Source of the DNA: Candidatus Kouleothrix ribensis
GTDB taxonomy: Bacteria; Chloroflexota; Chloroflexia; Chloroflexales; Roseiflexaceae
Reading direction: 5' to 3'
Length of the DNA stretch: 64,000 nt
Assembly: GCA_016722075.1 (NCBI GenBank)
Contig: JADKGW010000001.1
Span: forward strand, 2,170,001-2,234,000
In this document: positions 53,699 through 61,550 of the stretch, one piece after another
Layout: every line of letters begins with the position of its first letter
Position numbering within the stretch: the stretch's first letter is position 1
The notes under the pieces: model-generated
Databases searched by the model: none
What the model was told of the DNA's origin: nothing
Seen by the model: only the letters and a program-made list of their open reading frames with translations
Made by a program: the position numbers and the translations under genes

Positions 53699-54887
53699 AT
53701 GAGTGAGCAACGCGAAGTTGTCGTGCTGAGTGGTGTCCGTACTGCGATCGGCGGGTTCGGCGGCGGCCTCAAAGACATCCCACCCAGCGAGCTGGCCGCG
53801 CTGGTGGTGCGCGAGGCCGTGAGCCGCGCCGGGGTCGATCCGAAAGAGATTGGCCACGTGGTGTTCGGCAATGTCATCCACGCCGATGTACACGATCACT
53901 ACCTGGCGCGCGTAGCTGGCGTTAAAGGCGGCCTGCCGGTCGAGACGCCGGCGCTGACGCTCAACCGCCTGTGCGGCAGCGGCCTGCAGGCGATCGTCTC
54001 GGCAGCGCAGAGCATCCTGCTGGGCGACGCCGACGCAGCCGTGGCCGGCGGCGCCGAGAATATGAGCCGCAGCCCGTACATCGTGCCGAGCATGCGCTGG
54101 GGCGCACGTATGAACGACGCCAAAATGGTCGACGTGATGGTCGGCGCATTGAGCGACCCATTCGACGACTGCCATATGGGCATCACCGCCGAGAATGTCG
54201 CGAAGCGCTGGGAGATCAGCCGCGAAGACCAGGACGCGCTGGCGGTCGAGAGCCACCGGCGCGCGGTGGCGGCACTCGACGCCGGCACCTTCAAGAGCCA
54301 GGTGCTGCCGGTTGAGATCAAGGTCAAGGGCGGCACGGCGCTGTTCGACACCGACGAAAATGTGCGCCGCGATGCAAGCCTCGAGAAGATGGCCAAGCTG
54401 CGGCCGGTGTTCGACAAAGCCGGCACAGTGACGGCCGGCAACGCCTCGAGCATCAACGACGCGGCGGCGGCCGTGGTGCTGATGGAGCGCAAGGCCGCCG
54501 AGCAGCGTGGCTACAAAGCCATGGGCCGGCTGGTGGCCTACAGCCATGCCGGCGTCGAGCCGAAATACATGGGCATCGGGCCGGTGCCGGCGGTGCGCGC
54601 GCTGCTCGAGAAGACCGGGCTCAAGATTAGCTGACATCGACGTATTCGAGGTCAACGAAGCCTTCGCCGCCCAGGCCCTGGCCGTGTGCCGCGACCTCGA
54701 CCTGCCGGCCGATAAAGTCAACCCGAACGGCAGCGGCATCTCGCTGGGCCACCCGATCGGCGCCACTGGCGCGATCCTGGCGGTGAAGGCCCTGTACGAA
54801 CTGCAACGCATTGGTGGGCACTACGCGCTGGTGACGATGTGCATCGGCGGCGGGCAGGGCATTGCGGCGCTGTTCGAGCGCAGCTAG
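53699..54887 (+). pseudogene. phaA: Frameshifted phaA-type thiolase
   Basis: A biosynthetic acetyl-CoA acetyltransferase broken by one extra base. The first reading frame (53699-54634, 311 residues) has MSEQREVVVLSGVRTAIGGFGG, the nucleophile Cys in LNRLCGSGLQ and the middle of the fold, then hits TGA after TGLKIS. In the +1 frame the protein resumes at once with DIDVFEVNEAFAAQAL, then SLGHPIGATG (active-site His) and VTMCIGGGQG (second Cys), to 54887. Removing one base near 54625-54632 restores a normal protein of about 395 residues. The truncated form lacks two catalytic residues. Either a real inactivating mutation, a sequencing error, or (less likely) a +1 recoding site. AAGGAG 8 bp before the ATG. 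Confidence 0.85.
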
Positions 54888-54993
54888 GATTCGACCCATG
54901 GTCGGCGGCGCAGCAGCGCCAGGCCGCCTGGCATAGACGGCAGATTGCGCTGCTGCATGCGGTTAGCAGCGCCCCTACGACAAGGAGGCACGC

Positions 54994-55737
54994 ATGGGAC
55001 GGCTGGACGGCAAAGTTGCACTTGTGACCGGCGGATCGCGTGGGATCGGCCGCGCGATCGTACTCGAGCTGGCCAACGAAGGCGCCAAGGTGGCGCTCAA
55101 CTACCAGAGCAGCGACGCGCGCGCGCAAGAAGTCGCCGACGAGATCGCCTCGATCGGTGGCACATGCATGCTCGCCAAGGCCGATGTGGCGCACCCCGAA
55201 GAGGCCCGCGCCATGGTCAAACGCGTAGTCGAGCAACTCGGCCGGCTCGACGTACTGGTAAATAATGCCGGTATCACGCGCGACAAGTCGATCCGCAAGA
55301 TGACCGACGAGGACTGGCTCGAGGTGGTGCAGACCAACCTCAACGCCGTGTTCTTCTGCACCTCGGCCGCCATCCCGGTGATGGTCGAGCAAGCCTATGG
55401 CCGGATCATCAACGTCAGCTCAATGAATGGCCAGACCGCCGCGTTCGGCCAGGCCAACTACGGCGCCAGCAAGGGCGGCATCATCGCGTTCACCAAAACC
55501 GCCGCAGTCGAGCTGGCGCGCTTCAATATCACGGTCAATGCGATCTGCCCCGGCTTCACCATGACCGATATGCTCGCGAAGGTGCCTACCAACATTCAGG
55601 ATCAGATCCGATCCAAGATCCCACTTGGCCGCTTCGGCACGCCCGAAGACATGGCCAAAGCGGTGACCTTCCTGGTTGAAGGAGGCGACTATATCACTGG
55701 CCAGCAGATCAATATCAATGGCGGCGCCTACATGTAA
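54994..55737 (+). CDS. phaB: Acetoacetyl-CoA reductase
   Basis: An NADPH-dependent SDR that makes (R)-3-hydroxybutyryl-CoA for polymerisation by PhaC. It has 247 residues. TGGSRGIGRA (near 12), NNAGITRD (near 89), catalytic Ser in NVSSMNGQTAAFGQ, YGASK dyad (Tyr/Lys near 152-156), ICPGFTMTDML and the C-terminal GQQININGGAYM, all typical of PhaB. GGAGG lies 7 bp before the ATG. It follows the thiolase gene at 107 bp in the classic phaA-phaB order. An 18 bp perfect hairpin (55817-55855) after its stop suggests the transcript may end or be processed there. Confidence 0.93.
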   Translation: MGRLDGKVALVTGGSRGIGRAIVLELANEGAKVALNYQSSDARAQEVADEIASIGGTCMLAKADVAHPEEARAMVKRVVEQLGRLDVLVNNAGITRDKSIRKMTDEDWLEVVQTNLNAVFFCTSAAIPVMVEQAYGRIINVSSMNGQTAAFGQANYGASKGGIIAFTKTAAVELARFNITVNAICPGFTMTDMLAKVPTNIQDQIRSKIPLGRFGTPEDMAKAVTFLVEGGDYITGQQININGGAYM

Positions 55738-55816
55738 TCGCGCGGGGATCGTAGGTACAGCGCGTACACACGCCCCACGCCAGGCCGGCCGGCGGCAGTA
55801 GGTTCAAGCATGCTCC

Positions 55817-55855
55817 GCTGCTCAATTTCCGTGCCTAGCACGGAAATTGAGCAGC
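55817..55855. repeat. Perfect 18 bp hairpin after phaB
   Basis: 55817-55834 pairs exactly with 55838-55855 around a 3-base loop. It lies 80 bp beyond the phaB stop in the 310 bp spacer before the PhaE-like gene. No T-run follows. The rest of 55738-56047 shows no gene. Confidence 0.7.
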
Positions 55856-56047
55856 ACTCCACGCTATTCTATGCAACCGAACCGCGCAGCTGCCTACCCC
55901 GCGCAGCCCGCAGGCAGGCTACGCGCCGGCGCGCCACCCCCGGCCAGCCGGTGGTATCGGCAAAAGACGCATCCGGCAAAGATGAACTACTCTGTAACTT
56001 TCTTCACGTACAATCAGCCTGCAACCATGTAACCAAAAGGAACTCTC

Positions 56048-56428
56048 ATGAGCCAGAAAAATGATCATATCAACCCGCTCGACCCGACTGGCATGCTGAA
56101 GAATGTGCGTGATGCCAGCCTCGACGCATGGTCGAAGATGATGATCCAGCTCGTTCACACCGACGCGTATGCCCAGGCGACCGGCGCAATGCTCGATACA
56201 TGGCTGGCCACCTCGACGCCCTTTCGCAAGGCGCTCGAGAGCACCATGGCACAGGTGCTGACCAACCTGAACATGCCGAGCCGCAGCGATGTCACGAGCG
56301 TGGCCGAGCGGCTGACCAATATCGAGATGCGTCTCGATGACCTGGAAGCCAAGATCGACGATGTCCAGCGGGCCGCCCGCAAGCCGGCCGGCGCACCCAA
56401 GCTGAAAGAGTCTAAGGAAACCGCCTGA
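56048..56428 (+). CDS. PhaE/phasin-like polyhydroxyalkanoate protein
   Basis: A 126-residue helical protein. The middle (WLATSTPFRKALESTMAQVLTNLNMPSRSDVTSVAERLTNIEMRLDDLEAKIDDVQ) has the N-x-P-S-R-x-D/E-V-x-x-x-x-x-R-L-x-x-L-E pattern that ends PhaE subunits of class III PHA synthases and many phasins, followed by a coiled coil and a basic Ala/Pro/Lys tail. True PhaE is usually longer (about 180-360 residues), so this may be a minimal PhaE or a granule phasin. AAAGGAA is 6 bp before the ATG. It lies 202 bp upstream of phaC, as expected for a PhaC partner. Confidence 0.82.
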   Translation: MSQKNDHINPLDPTGMLKNVRDASLDAWSKMMIQLVHTDAYAQATGAMLDTWLATSTPFRKALESTMAQVLTNLNMPSRSDVTSVAERLTNIEMRLDDLEAKIDDVQRAARKPAGAPKLKESKETA

Positions 56429-56630
56429 GCGTGCGCCGTTCTATGCCCGAGCCCACCCGCCGGCAACATGCGCTACCGATCAGCAAGACCGAACGCCAAT
56501 ACCATCGCCGATCGGTTGCCCCGTAGGCTCGACATCACACCGGCACCAGCAAGCGCTGCATGGCGCATGCCTGCGCGCCGGCGTGGCGATATGACAGGTA
56601 TTGGCCTAACGCGAGATGGAGTACCCGCCA

Positions 56631-57722
56631 ATGACTGCGAGTGAACATTCGGTCATGACCTCGCCCACCGACCTGTTCGCCGAGCTCGAGCATATCGCCG
56701 AGCAGGCGCGCACCTTCGGTCGGCTGATGACCACCGACGCCAAAATCGGCCAGACGCCCAAAGAGCTGATCTGGACGCTCAACAAAGCCAAGCTCTACCG
56801 CTATGTGCCGGTTGTGCCGGCCGAGAAGCTGCACCACATCCCGCTGCTGCTGGTGTTCGCGATCATGAACCGGCCGCATGTGCTCGACCTGCGGCCCGGC
56901 CATAGCTTCGTCGAATATATGGTCAAGCGCGGCTTCGATGTGTACCTACTCGACTGGGGCATCCCCGGCCCCGAGGATCGCAACCTCAAGTTCGACGACT
57001 ACGCGCTCGAGTATTTGCCGCGCGTGGTGCGCAAGGTCAAGGCAACCTCGGGCTCCGAGCAGTTCAGTATGCTCGGCTGGTGCCTCGGCGCGCTGATCTC
57101 GACGCTCTACGCTAGCCTGCGCCCCGACGATGGCTTGAGGAACCTGATCCTGCTGACCGCACCGCTCGATTTCACCGACAAGAAGGCCGGCGGCTTCATC
57201 CGCTGGACCAGCGAGAAGGCCTTCAATGCCGACCGAGTCGTGTCAACGTTCGGCAATATCCCTGGCGAAATGATCGACTACGGCGCCAAGGCGCTCAAGC
57301 CGGTCGAGAATTACATCAGTAATTATATCAATCTTTGGGACAATATCGACAACCCCAAGGTGGTCGAGGGCTGGCATGCCATGAACACCTGGGTGCGCGA
57401 GATCATCCCAATGGCCGGCGGCGCGTACCGCCAGCTGATCAACGAGTTCTACAAAGAGAACCGGCTGGCCGCCGGCACGCTCATGATCCGCGGCGAGCCG
57501 GTTAATCTGGCCAAGCTGCGCGCGAACCTGCTGAACGTGATCGCCGAGTCCGACCATATCACGCCGCCGTGTCAGTCGGAAGGTGTGATGGATAAGATCG
57601 GCAGCACCGACAAAGAGCTGTTCCGCGTTCGCGGCGGCCACATCGGGATCATGGCTGGCAGCGGCGCCGAGAAGAACACCTGGCCGCATATCGAGCACTG
57701 GCTGCGCGCCCGCGCCGATTAG
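56631..57722 (+). CDS. phaC: Class III polyhydroxyalkanoate synthase catalytic subunit
   Basis: Polymerises (R)-3-hydroxyacyl-CoA into storage polyester on granules. It has 363 residues, the class III size (class I/II are about 560-600), an alpha/beta hydrolase. The lipase-like box is GWCLGA with the nucleophile Cys near residue 151. The Asp of the triad is in ESDHITPP (about 307) and the His in RGGHIGIM (about 338). PGHSFVEYMVKRGFDVYLLDWGIPGPEDRNLKFDDY is the family hallmark. ATG at 56631 has GGAG 9 bp upstream; an ATG at 56616 is an alternative. Class III enzymes need PhaE; the protein at 56048 is the candidate. Confidence 0.94.
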   Translation: MTASEHSVMTSPTDLFAELEHIAEQARTFGRLMTTDAKIGQTPKELIWTLNKAKLYRYVPVVPAEKLHHIPLLLVFAIMNRPHVLDLRPGHSFVEYMVKRGFDVYLLDWGIPGPEDRNLKFDDYALEYLPRVVRKVKATSGSEQFSMLGWCLGALISTLYASLRPDDGLRNLILLTAPLDFTDKKAGGFIRWTSEKAFNADRVVSTFGNIPGEMIDYGAKALKPVENYISNYINLWDNIDNPKVVEGWHAMNTWVREIIPMAGGAYRQLINEFYKENRLAAGTLMIRGEPVNLAKLRANLLNVIAESDHITPPCQSEGVMDKIGSTDKELFRVRGGHIGIMAGSGAEKNTWPHIEHWLRARAD

Positions 57723-57784
57723 CCGCGCTGCCGGTTTGCCCGGCCGCCAGGCTGCCGCATCGGGGCGCCAACAGCCCGCACCTC

Positions 57785-57865
57785 CCCTGCCCCCCGCTCC
57801 CCATGTTGGGAGCGGGGGGTATCCGGTTGGCGATCCAACACGCTCGCTTCACGCACGCATTGAAC
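57785..57865. repeat. C/G-run palindrome pair after phaC
   Basis: CCCCCCGCTCCCCATGTTGGGAGCGGGGGG folds into a 12-13 bp hairpin. It is followed by a diverged copy of the AATGCGC-type inverted repeat seen at 23584-23620. It lies between the convergent phaC and ECHDC3-like genes. Confidence 0.65.
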
Positions 57866-57915
57866 CGCCAAATTTCTGGCCCCGCCCCCAGCGCTATATG
57901 CGACCAGTGCGCAGG

Positions 57916-58707
57916 CTACTGGTTGCGCCAGCTCGGCCTACGCTTCTCGACAAACGCGCACATGCCCTCTTGAGCATCGGCGAGCTGGGCGTTGGCAGCC
58001 ATAACCTCGCTGGCATACACATAGGCCGCGTGCAGCGGCAGGTCGATCTGGCGGTAGAATGCCTGCTTGCCGATGCCCACCACCAGCTGGCTGGCCGCAG
58101 CGATCTGCTCGGCCAGCGCGCGCGTCTCGTCGGCCAGGCGCTCGGCCGGCACCACGCGGTTCACCAGCCCATACTGGCGGGCCTCGTGCGCCGAGATCAT
58201 CTCGCCGGTCAGCAGCATCTGCATGGCCTGCTTGCGGCCAACCGCACGGCTCAGCGCCACCATGGGCGTCGAGCAGAACAGGCCGATCTTGACCCCCGGC
58301 GTGGCAAAGCGCGCATCCTCGGCCGCCACCGCCAGATCGCAGGTGGCCACCAGCTGGCAGCCGGCAGCAGTCGCAATGCCATGCACCTGTGCAATCACCG
58401 GCTGCGGCAGCCCAACGATCGTCTCCATCAGCTCGGTACACACGCCAAATTCGTGCTCGTAGAACTCGCGCGGCTGGTCGAGCATCTCGGCCAGGTCGTG
58501 CCCGGCACAGAAGGCCGGCCCATTCCCACGCACGATCACCGCCGCGATCATCCGGTCGGCGCCGATCGCCTGGAGGCAGGCGGTCAGCTCGAGCATATGC
58601 TCAACCGAGAGCGCATTGCGCTTGGACGGGCGGTTCATGGTCACATAGCCGATCGGGCCGCTGCGCTCGAATAGGATATGCTGGTAGGTTGTTGCGGTGC
58701 CGCTCAT
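57916..58707 (-). CDS. ECHDC3-like crotonase-fold protein without catalytic glutamates
   Basis: A 263-residue crotonase-superfamily protein. The CoA-binding and oxyanion-hole segments are intact (NRPSKRNALS near 25; GPAFCAGHDLAEM near 63). At the two catalytic positions of enoyl-CoA hydratase the usual Glu residues are absent: AAGCQLVATCD has Gln in place of Glu in the CEL motif, and TPGVKIGLFCSTP has Gly where P-E is expected. That combination matches the ECHDC3 group rather than true hydratases. Probably a CoA-ester-binding protein or an enzyme with another reaction. ATG at 58707 with AAAGGAG 6 bp upstream; an in-frame extension through the GATGAC minisatellite is rejected. Confidence 0.85.
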   Translation of the reverse strand: MSGTATTYQHILFERSGPIGYVTMNRPSKRNALSVEHMLELTACLQAIGADRMIAAVIVRGNGPAFCAGHDLAEMLDQPREFYEHEFGVCTELMETIVGLPQPVIAQVHGIATAAGCQLVATCDLAVAAEDARFATPGVKIGLFCSTPMVALSRAVGRKQAMQMLLTGEMISAHEARQYGLVNRVVPAERLADETRALAEQIAAASQLVVGIGKQAFYRQIDLPLHAAYVYASEVMAANAQLADAQEGMCAFVEKRRPSWRNQ

Positions 58708-58724
58708 GGCCGTCTCCTTTGCCG

Positions 58725-59225
58725 AGATGACAAGATGACGAGATGACGAGATGACGAGATGACGAGATGACAAGATGACCAGATGACTAGATGACCAGAT
58801 GACCTTCGAGACGGAATAGGCATCGGGTCATCATGTCACCCGGTCATCTTGTCACCCCCTAACCTGACAAGATGACGAGATGGCCGTCGGGACAGAAGAC
58901 GCATCGGGTCACCGTGTCACCCGGTCATCGTGTCACCCCATAACCTGACCAGATGACCAGATGACAAGATGGCCTTCGGGACAGAATAGGCATCGGGTCA
59001 TCGTGTCACCCGGTCATCGTGTCACCCCGTAACCTGACTAGATGACCAGATGACAAGATGGCCTTCGAGACAGAATAGGCATCGGGTCACCGTGTCACCC
59101 GGTCATCGTGTCACCCCATAACCTGACAAGATGACCAGATGACAAGATGGCCTTCGGGACAGAATAGGCATCGGGTCACCGTGTCACCCGGTCATCGTGT
59201 CACCGTGTCATCGTGTAACACCGTG
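58725..59225. repeat. 89 bp minisatellite of GATGAC/GTCATC words
   Basis: About five tandem units, with the landmark CCTTCGGGACAGAATAGG or a variant starting near 58803, 58883, 58972, 59061 and 59150 (spacing 80, 89, 89, 89). Each unit contains GATGACCAGATGACAAGATGG and the complementary words GGTCATCGTGTCACC, so units fold on themselves and on each other. It fills the 520 bp between the ECHDC3-like and acyl-CoA synthetase genes. No gene is present. Confidence 0.88.
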
Positions 59226-59227
59226 TC

Positions 59228-60811
59228 TTAGTTGATCCGCTTACCCCGCCCACCCCACTCCTTCTCGCGCAGCACAAACTTCTGCACCTTACCGGTAGAG
59301 GTCTTGGGCAGCTCGGTAAACTCGACTGCGGCCGGGCACTTGAAGTGTGCGATCTGCTGCCGGCAGAACTCGATGATCTCCTGCTCGCTGGCGTGCTGGC
59401 CAGGTTTGAGCGTCACGAAGGCTTTGGGACGCTCGCCCCACTTTTCATCGGGGATGGCCACCACCGCGCACTCGAGCACCGCCGGGTGCCGCGACACCGT
59501 CTGCTCGACCTCAATCGTCGAAATGTTTTCGCCACCCGAGATGATGATGTCTTTCTTCCGATCGCGCAGCTCAATATAGCCGTCGGCATGCCACACTCCC
59601 AGGTCGCCCGAGTGAAACCAGCCATTGCGAAAGGCATCGGCCGTGGCATCGGGCTGGTCGTAGTAGCCCTTCATCACAATATTGCCGCGCATCACCACCT
59701 CGCCCATGGTCTCGCCATCGCGCGGCACATCGTTCGTGTCAGTATCGACCACGCGCACCAGGTCGGATGTGATTTGGCCCTGGCCCTGGCGTGCGCGCAG
59801 GCGCGCCTGGGCCTCGGCCGGCAGCGCATCCCACTCGTGGTGCCAGATGCAGCTGGTGATCGGCCCGTATGTCTCGGTGAGGCCATACACATGCACGGCG
59901 CGGAAGTTGCGCTCCTTTAGCTGGCCCAGTAGCGTGGGCGAGGGTGGCGCGCCGGCCACGAACACCGTCACCGGCCGCTCGAGCCGGTGCGCCTCGGGCG
60001 CGTTCATCAGGCTGATCTGCACCGTCGGCGCGCCGCAGTAGTGCGTGACGCCCTCGCTGGCGAACAGCTGCCACATACGCGCCGGCTCGATCTTGCGCAG
60101 GCATACGTTGCTGGCCAGCGCGGCCACCACCGCCCATGTGAAGCACCAGCCGTTGCAGTGGAACATGGGCAGCGACCAGAGGTACACCGAGTCGCCGCTC
60201 AGGCCGGCCTCGGCGATCTGGCCGAGCGCATTGAGGTAGGCCCCGCGATGCGTATACATCACGCCCTTGGGCCGGCCGGTGGTGCCCGAGGTATAGTTGA
60301 TCGAGATCGGCTCCTCTTCATCCTCGAGCCAGCTTACGACTGGCGTGGGCGAGCCGGCGGCCAGGTACTGCTCGTATGGGTCGTCGGGCGTGCCGCTATC
60401 GCTGATCCGCACCACCTTGAGCGCGGTCAGGTCGATCGGCTCGACCAGCGGCGCCAGCTCGGCGTCGACGAACAGGAAGCTGGCGCCTGAGTGCGCGAGG
60501 ATGTAGGCAATCTCTGGCGTGCTCAGGCGCGTGTTGATCGCCACCAGCACGCCGCCGGCGGCCGGCACCGCGAAGTGGGCCTCGAGCATCGGCGGGGTAT
60601 TCGGGCACAGGAACGCCACACGGTCGTGCTTCTGCAGGCCATCGGCGCGCAGATGCGACGCCAGGCGGTTCACGCGCTCATCGAACTCGCGATACGAGAA
60701 GCGCCGGTCGCCATGCACCACCGCGATCTTCTCGGGGTAGACATAGGCGCTCCGGCGCAGAAAGCTCACCGGCGTGAGCTCGCTACGATACACCTGGCCC
60801 TGCTGCAGCAT
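59228..60811 (-). CDS. Acyl-CoA synthetase (medium/long-chain type)
   Basis: A 527-residue ANL-superfamily ligase that forms acyl-CoA from a fatty or aryl acid. Motifs in order: NYTSGTTGRPKGVMYTHRGAY (near 170-190), SLPMFHCNGWCFTWAV, YGLTETYGPI (near 300), WFHSGDLGVWHADGYIELRDRKKDIIISGGENIST and the C-terminal Lys in KTSTGKVQKFVLR. The pattern MFHCNGWCFTWAV is typical of the FadD3/DMSP-lyase-associated acyl-CoA synthetase branch. AAGGAGG lies 6 bp before the ATG. It is upstream of the ECHDC3-like gene in the same direction, across the minisatellite, suggesting a shared role in acyl-CoA metabolism. Confidence 0.92.
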   Translation of the reverse strand: MLQQGQVYRSELTPVSFLRRSAYVYPEKIAVVHGDRRFSYREFDERVNRLASHLRADGLQKHDRVAFLCPNTPPMLEAHFAVPAAGGVLVAINTRLSTPEIAYILAHSGASFLFVDAELAPLVEPIDLTALKVVRISDSGTPDDPYEQYLAAGSPTPVVSWLEDEEEPISINYTSGTTGRPKGVMYTHRGAYLNALGQIAEAGLSGDSVYLWSLPMFHCNGWCFTWAVVAALASNVCLRKIEPARMWQLFASEGVTHYCGAPTVQISLMNAPEAHRLERPVTVFVAGAPPSPTLLGQLKERNFRAVHVYGLTETYGPITSCIWHHEWDALPAEAQARLRARQGQGQITSDLVRVVDTDTNDVPRDGETMGEVVMRGNIVMKGYYDQPDATADAFRNGWFHSGDLGVWHADGYIELRDRKKDIIISGGENISTIEVEQTVSRHPAVLECAVVAIPDEKWGERPKAFVTLKPGQHASEQEIIEFCRQQIAHFKCPAAVEFTELPKTSTGKVQKFVLREKEWGGRGKRIN

Positions 60812-60921
60812 TGCAACCTCCTTGTGCTCACTTCACAGTATGTGCATGCGCTGGGTCGGTGAACCGACCCACCACGTACGCGCATCTCTGCCCCTGGCAG
60901 GCGGGCATGCCCGATCGAGCG

Positions 60922-61464
60922 CTAGCGCACATGATACGCCAGCACCAGCAGATCGCGATAGTGGCCCAGGCGGTCGCGCGCATGCTTCGACAGTGTCCCT
61001 TCGACTCGGAAGCCCAGCCGCTCGAAGATCGCACGGCCTGAGTGCTGCTCATCGAGCACCTCAACAATCACCTTGTTCACACCCAGCTCGCGGGCCGCGC
61101 CGAAGATCGCCTGTGCCAGCACCACACCAACCCCGGCACGCCGCCACTCAGGGCTCACCAGCAGCAGAATGTCGGCCACATGGCTCGACCAGCCGACCAG
61201 CCGGCGCACCGCGCTGTAGCCAATGATCGTGCCATCCGCTTCGGCCACGATCTGCCGCCAGTTTTCGGCCTCGTGCGCGTTCACCAGCCGCGCAATGATT
61301 TCGGGACTCTGGAAATCGTCTTCGAGATACAGCAAATCATCCTGCAACAGCTGCTGCCCAAACGCCAGCAGCGCTGCCCGGTCCTGCTCGGCAAGCGGGC
61401 GGATCAGCACGTCCCGGCCATTTCGCAGCGTCGCTCGCGGCGCCGCGCTCGGTTGATCGACCAT
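60922..61464 (-). CDS. GNAT-family N-acetyltransferase
   Basis: A 180-residue acetyltransferase. Motif A is LLVSPEWRRAGVGVVLAQAIFGAARELGV (R-R-x-G-V-G acetyl-CoA loop) and motif B is VEVLDEQHSGRAIFERLGFRVEGTLSKHARDRLGHYRDLLVLAYHV. This resembles RimJ/RimL or L-amino-acid acetyltransferase-like members. The N-terminus starts with an R-N-G-R-D-V-L-I-R-P strand. Substrate unknown. ATG at 61464 has GGAG upstream. Monocistronic on the minus strand. Confidence 0.87.
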   Translation of the reverse strand: MVDQPSAAPRATLRNGRDVLIRPLAEQDRAALLAFGQQLLQDDLLYLEDDFQSPEIIARLVNAHEAENWRQIVAEADGTIIGYSAVRRLVGWSSHVADILLLVSPEWRRAGVGVVLAQAIFGAARELGVNKVIVEVLDEQHSGRAIFERLGFRVEGTLSKHARDRLGHYRDLLVLAYHVR

Positions 61465-61550
61465 GGCCTTTGCTCCTGCATAGTGAAGTTTCGCACAAAG
61501 GGATTAACCTCAACTGTAGCTGCCGATGGTTACACGAAGGTTACATGGAA

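Noticed and set aside
54600..54660. prfB-like programmed +1 frameshift in phaA
   Set aside because: The TGA-C stop context is present, but there is no CTT-TGA slippery codon and no upstream Shine-Dalgarno-like stimulator, so mutation or sequencing error is preferred.
58725..59225. CRISPR array in the tandem repeats
   Set aside because: Units are 89 bp and contiguous, with no unique spacers between short repeats, and no cas gene is nearby.
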